Positions 61,211 through 64,000 of a stretch of DNA of 64,000 nucleotides are shown here, piece after piece. Numbering within the stretch: the stretch's first letter is position 1; each line of letters opens with the position of its first letter. The position numbers and the translations under genes are program-made. Under the pieces are notes generated by a model that was not told where the DNA came from, made no database searches, and worked only from the letters and a program-made list of their open reading frames with translations. The DNA is from Lewinellaceae bacterium (GTDB lineage: Bacteria; Bacteroidota; Bacteroidia; Chitinophagales; Saprospiraceae), in assembly GCA_024644235.1 (NCBI GenBank), contig JAHELJ010000014.1:36533-100532 (forward strand), given 5' to 3'.

Positions 61211-62650
61211 TTACAACGGCTGCACAGCCTCAGTTGGACTCAACCTGATGATCTTATCCGGCCGGTTCAATACCACATAGATCGCGCCATCCGGCCCAGT
61301 GGTCACGTCCCGCACCCGTCCGGCGTTTTTGAGGATGGTTTGACCGTACATCACCCGGTCTTCCTCAATATCCAGCAGTTGCACTTCTTCAAATTTGAGA
61401 GCACCAACCAGGAGTTGATTGTTCCATTTCGGGAACAGATCTCCCTGGTAGAAATCGAGGCCGCAGACGGCAATCGATGGTTTCCAGTAGAAGATGGGCT
61501 GTTCCATTCCTTCCTGCCGCACCAGCTCGGTGATGATCGTGCCATTGTAATTGAGTCCATAACTGATCACCGGCCAACCATAGTTCAAGCCAGCTTTGGA
61601 GAGATTAAGTTCATCGCCCCCCAATGGCCCGTGCTCGGTTAGCCACAACTCACCGGTAACCGGATGTATGGCTAGACCTTGCGGATTGCGATGTCCATAG
61701 GAAAATATCGATCCCATCGCATCCTCTTTGCCATAGAAAGGATTCGAAGTCGGTATCCTTCCGTCCCGATGTATCCGGTGAATCTTTCCATTGGGTTTAC
61801 TCAGATCTTGCGCATGCTCCCCCGCACCACGATCGCCAATACTGAAATAGAGAAATCCTTCCGGATCGAAGACAATCCGGCAACCAAAGTGCTGCCCGGC
61901 TGTACGATAAGTGTCGTGAGGTGCTTCAAAAAGTATCTCTTGGTCCTGCCAGTTGTTTCCCACTACCCTACCTCGCACGATGGAAGTCATTGCCGGAGCC
62001 CGTTCATTTGGATCCGGATTGGGCAGTCCATGACTAAAAGCCAGATACACCCATCCATTTTGATCATAATCAGGATCGATCGCTACATCCATCAATCCCC
62101 CCTGGCCTCCCACTCTCACTTTGGGAATACCCTGCACGGAATCCTGCAGGAGGACTCCATTCTCCCAACGTCGCAGTTTCCCCGACTTCTCCGTGATCAG
62201 GGCGTGATTCTGGTCGATAAAATCGATAGCCCAGGGCGTTTCCAGATCTTCAGCGATCACATCTACCTTGACCATGTAATCCTGGGTTTCCAGCGTCGTC
62301 GGCATCGGTGGGTTAGTCACACCTAACCGCTCCTCCTCCGAAATCAAGTAATCAACTATACTGTCGATACTTTCATCCGACATGACTAAACCGAAAGATG
62401 GCATCCCATGATGGGGATGCCCAAATTTGACCGATCGGAATATATCATTGCGTCGCGCTCCAAACTGCCATGAGCCATCCAGTAAGCTCTGAGAGATCCC
62501 TCCTCGGAGGTCTTCTCCATGACATTGGGCACAGTACTGACTGTAGGATCGGGGAATGTTAGCAGAGCTGCTTTGTTCAGACAACGAACTCTGGCAGCAC
62601 CACACCAATGCTGTAATGGAAAGGAGCAAAAAAATCTGCTTCATGAACAT
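61211..62650 (-). CDS. Cytochrome c - PQQ-dependent aldose sugar dehydrogenase fusion lipoprotein
   Basis: The 479-residue protein has a lipoprotein-like signal (LLLSITALVWCCQSS), a cytochrome c domain (~35-105: CAQCHGEDLRGG, then GMPSFG with the Met ligand region) and a soluble glucose dehydrogenase-like PQQ propeller (~125-475: LETPWAIDFIDQNHALITE, GGQGGLMDVAIDPDY, HFGCRIVFDPEGFLYFSIGD, HRNPQGLAIHPVTG, WLTEHGPLGGDELN). Fusion implies electrons go from sugar oxidation by PQQ straight to the heme. The start could also be the Met two codons later. It is 6 bp after the TIM-barrel isomerase gene. Confidence 0.92.
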   Translation of the reverse strand: MFMKQIFLLLSITALVWCCQSSLSEQSSSANIPRSYSQYCAQCHGEDLRGGISQSLLDGSWQFGARRNDIFRSVKFGHPHHGMPSFGLVMSDESIDSIVDYLISEEERLGVTNPPMPTTLETQDYMVKVDVIAEDLETPWAIDFIDQNHALITEKSGKLRRWENGVLLQDSVQGIPKVRVGGQGGLMDVAIDPDYDQNGWVYLAFSHGLPNPDPNERAPAMTSIVRGRVVGNNWQDQEILFEAPHDTYRTAGQHFGCRIVFDPEGFLYFSIGDRGAGEHAQDLSKPNGKIHRIHRDGRIPTSNPFYGKEDAMGSIFSYGHRNPQGLAIHPVTGELWLTEHGPLGGDELNLSKAGLNYGWPVISYGLNYNGTIITELVRQEGMEQPIFYWKPSIAVCGLDFYQGDLFPKWNNQLLVGALKFEEVQLLDIEEDRVMYGQTILKNAGRVRDVTTGPDGAIYVVLNRPDKIIRLSPTEAVQPL

Positions 62651-62656
62651 CTCAAT

Positions 62657-63694
62657 TTAAATCAGACATTTACGACAATACTCCATACACCGGGCTACTT
62701 CTTTTACGGCATCAGATCCCTCGGGAATGGAATATTCCAATTCGATCGTTGCGGCAAAACGGTATTTCTCGGTACGCATCAATTTTAAAATATCGGGAAT
62801 GGGTGTATCTCCTTCCCCCCAGGAAAGATTACCCTTTCCGTTCTCTGGTGTCTGCCGATCCTTGAGATGTATACTGGAAATACGGCCATGATATTTTCGA
62901 AGCAGATCAACCGAATCGTTAAATCCCGCCGCCACATAATGCCCCATGTCCGGATTCATGGCATTGTATTCAGATTGGTCTAAAGCGGTGTCCCAAAACG
63001 TAGGAGTCTGCTGCTCATGTCCGTGATAGGCCACATACACTCCATGCTTCTTTGCCATCATCCCCAATTTAAGCGTATGAGCATCGTCGCTGGGATGCTC
63101 CAGGGTTACATGACTTGCGCCTAAAGTTTTTGCCGCACGAAATCCATAATCGATCTCCGCATCTGTGTTGTCCTGGCCAAACGCCCGGGGTTTAAATCCA
63201 TATATCGACACTCCGGCATCCTGATACATCTTTCTTACTTTTTCGAAAGGCTCCATATTCGCACTCGATCTCCATTGAGCTACTTGCGCATTATAGGCAT
63301 CCATTTGGGCCCGGAGATCTTCTATTTCCCTGGATTCGTCCTCGGTCAATTCCTCTTCGTTGCGCTGCTTTCGCCGCAGTCTAAAAAAAGCTCTCCGGTC
63401 TACCGGATTCTCCGGCATCCCGGCAAAAGTCTCGGCAGGGTCACCCATCAATTCGACCGCATTAATCCCACTGTCGAGGATATATTGCAAAGTTGCTTCC
63501 GCACTCTGATCGGGCATACTTCGGAAGGAGTAAGTGATCACTCCAATCTGCACCCCATCAATCAGCGAATTTGGCTTCTTGTAAGATTTAAGCAACCCCG
63601 GGGCTGCAGATAAGGAAGGAATCATGGTAAGACCAGTTCCTATGGCTGCCGAAGATCGAATAAACCTGCGGCGCGATACGTGTTTTCTTTTCAT
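62657..63694 (-). CDS. Tat-exported xylose isomerase-like TIM-barrel protein
   Basis: The 345-residue protein has a twin-arginine signal (VSRRRFIRSSAAIGTGLTMI). The TIM-barrel sugar isomerase/epimerase domain has IGVITYSFRSMPDQSAEATL, GINAVELMGDPAE, VYVAYHGHEQQTP, MGHYVAAGFNDSVDLL, RISSIHLKDRQ and ATIELEYSIPEGSD, with the usual Glu/Asp/His metal ligands. Tat export indicates that it is folded (perhaps with metal) before reaching the periplasm. Members act on sugars such as 3-ketosugars. It forms an operon with the PQQ dehydrogenase. Confidence 0.9.
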   Translation of the reverse strand: MKRKHVSRRRFIRSSAAIGTGLTMIPSLSAAPGLLKSYKKPNSLIDGVQIGVITYSFRSMPDQSAEATLQYILDSGINAVELMGDPAETFAGMPENPVDRRAFFRLRRKQRNEEELTEDESREIEDLRAQMDAYNAQVAQWRSSANMEPFEKVRKMYQDAGVSIYGFKPRAFGQDNTDAEIDYGFRAAKTLGASHVTLEHPSDDAHTLKLGMMAKKHGVYVAYHGHEQQTPTFWDTALDQSEYNAMNPDMGHYVAAGFNDSVDLLRKYHGRISSIHLKDRQTPENGKGNLSWGEGDTPIPDILKLMRTEKYRFAATIELEYSIPEGSDAVKEVARCMEYCRKCLI

Positions 63695-63750
63695 GGATAA
63701 AAGTTAAGAAAGTCAAGTGGTAATTTGCATAATGCTCAAAAGGTGTAGGG

Positions 63751-63880
63751 ATGAAGGCGAAGAGTAAGGAGGTGAAATGTGAGGCTAAGGCGAAGGCTAA
63801 GGCGAAGGCGAAGGCTAAGGCTAAGGCGAAGGCGAAGGCTAAGGCGAAGGCTAAGGCGAAGGCGAAGGGCTAAGGCGAAG
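63751..63880. repeat. Low-complexity GCTAAGGCGAAG tandem repeat
   Basis: About 100 bp of alternating GCTAAG and GCGAAG hexamers, purine-rich on the + strand. It is the same word set as the CT-rich tract at 20,240-20,290, read from the other strand. One frame would encode an Ala-Lys repeat (ATG 63751 to TAA 63871), which is treated as chance. Confidence 0.85.
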
Positions 63881-63883
63881 GCG

Positions 63884-64000
63884 ATGACCCTGGAGTCCGA
63901 GCAGCAAGTTGACCAGGTCCTCGAACAAGCGCTGTTGCTGGTAGAGGAGGCTCTGGCCGAGGCGGCACATGCCATGGCGCGGGAGATCCACCGCGAGCGA
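63884..64000 (+). CDS. Unknown protein, N-terminal part (cut by window edge)
   Basis: A 39-codon frame from ATG 63884 is open to the window end: MTLESEQQVDQVLEQALLLV, then Glu/Ala/Arg-rich helix ending AHAMAREIHRER. Third codon positions are nearly all G or C (CTG, GAG, GTC, CTC, GCG), unlike every other gene in the window. It may belong to another genome (mis-join at the repeat) or to foreign DNA. No family recognised. Confidence 0.4.
   Translation, partial: MTLESEQQVDQVLEQALLLVEEALAEAAHAMAREIHRER

Noticed and set aside
61679..62326. 215-codon open frame on the + strand opposite the PQQ dehydrogenase
   Set aside because: Antisense shadow of a clear cytochrome c/PQQ protein, without motifs or signal peptide.
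63751..63873. Ala-Lys repeat protein (40 codons) like a histone H1 tail
   Set aside because: The DNA is the same low-complexity word repeat found in non-coding regions, and no promoter or conserved flank is visible.

Overview
The window comes from the chromosome (or a metagenome-assembled contig) of a Bacteroidota bacterium, most likely a marine or aquatic Cytophagia/Saprospiria-type member. The evidence is indirect: many secreted proteins and lipoproteins with Bacteroidota-type signals, a type IX secretion (T9SS) C-terminal sorting domain, FISUMP-domain proteins, Reg_prop/Y_Y_Y sensor kinases, ~790-residue FtsX permeases, DUF4296, sulfatases and few Shine-Dalgarno sites. No rRNA or taxonomic marker allows a firmer call.

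Positions 1-15,000 are mostly housekeeping: the 5' end of ndk, nrnA, an FKBP lipoprotein, prfB with a textbook programmed +1 frameshift, two different phosphofructokinases (one with PPi-type and one with ATP-type active-site residues) with cutA and a BadF-type sugar kinase, 3-hydroxyacyl-CoA dehydrogenase, a PhoB/PhoR-like two-component pair behind sixA and a DUF4296 lipoprotein, a SWIM protein, rlmH and a rhomboid protease. Positions 14,745-20,540 hold an ABC permease and a cyclase-TolB-TPR protein, flanked by two intergenic regions that share a ~155-bp repeat and are full of degenerate short words.

Positions 20,543-30,735 carry an acyl-CoA dehydrogenase/phosphotransferase pair like the 4-hydroxyacyl-CoA kinase/dehydrogenase systems, then a cluster of secreted proteins: two S74 (tail-fibre chaperone) proteins with 17-residue NSFFG-type repeats, one intact FISUMP protein and one broken FISUMP locus. 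Three of these genes share a ~95-bp upstream leader, and in the intact FISUMP gene the copied leader appears to run into the coding sequence. Positions 30,911-39,421 hold two oppositely oriented sensor kinase/LuxR-regulator pairs around an AT-rich gene-poor stretch; the second kinase has lost nearly all of its beta-propeller and gained three repeated cytoplasmic sensor modules.

Positions 39,600-50,500 carry two translationally coupled sulfatases, a DUF1080 glycoside-type hydrolase, amt-glnK, a 1001-residue kinase / M23 peptidase / PLP phospho-lyase fusion, a patatin and a third S74 protein. Positions 50,600-64,000 contain DinB, prolyl-tRNA deacylase, tRNA-Arg(UCU) followed by duplicated hairpins, a second cyclase-TolB-TPR protein, an M20 amidohydrolase, a Cys-rich secreted protein divergent from a two-component system with a striking triple 11-bp-period operator, a cytochrome c/PQQ sugar dehydrogenase and a Tat-exported TIM-barrel isomerase. 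The last ~120 bases differ in composition from everything else and follow a low-complexity repeat, so they may be a foreign or mis-joined segment.

The strongest candidates for something undescribed are the kinase-M23-lyase fusion, the shared-leader S74/FISUMP cassette, and the Cys-rich protein with its divergent sensor system and operator.
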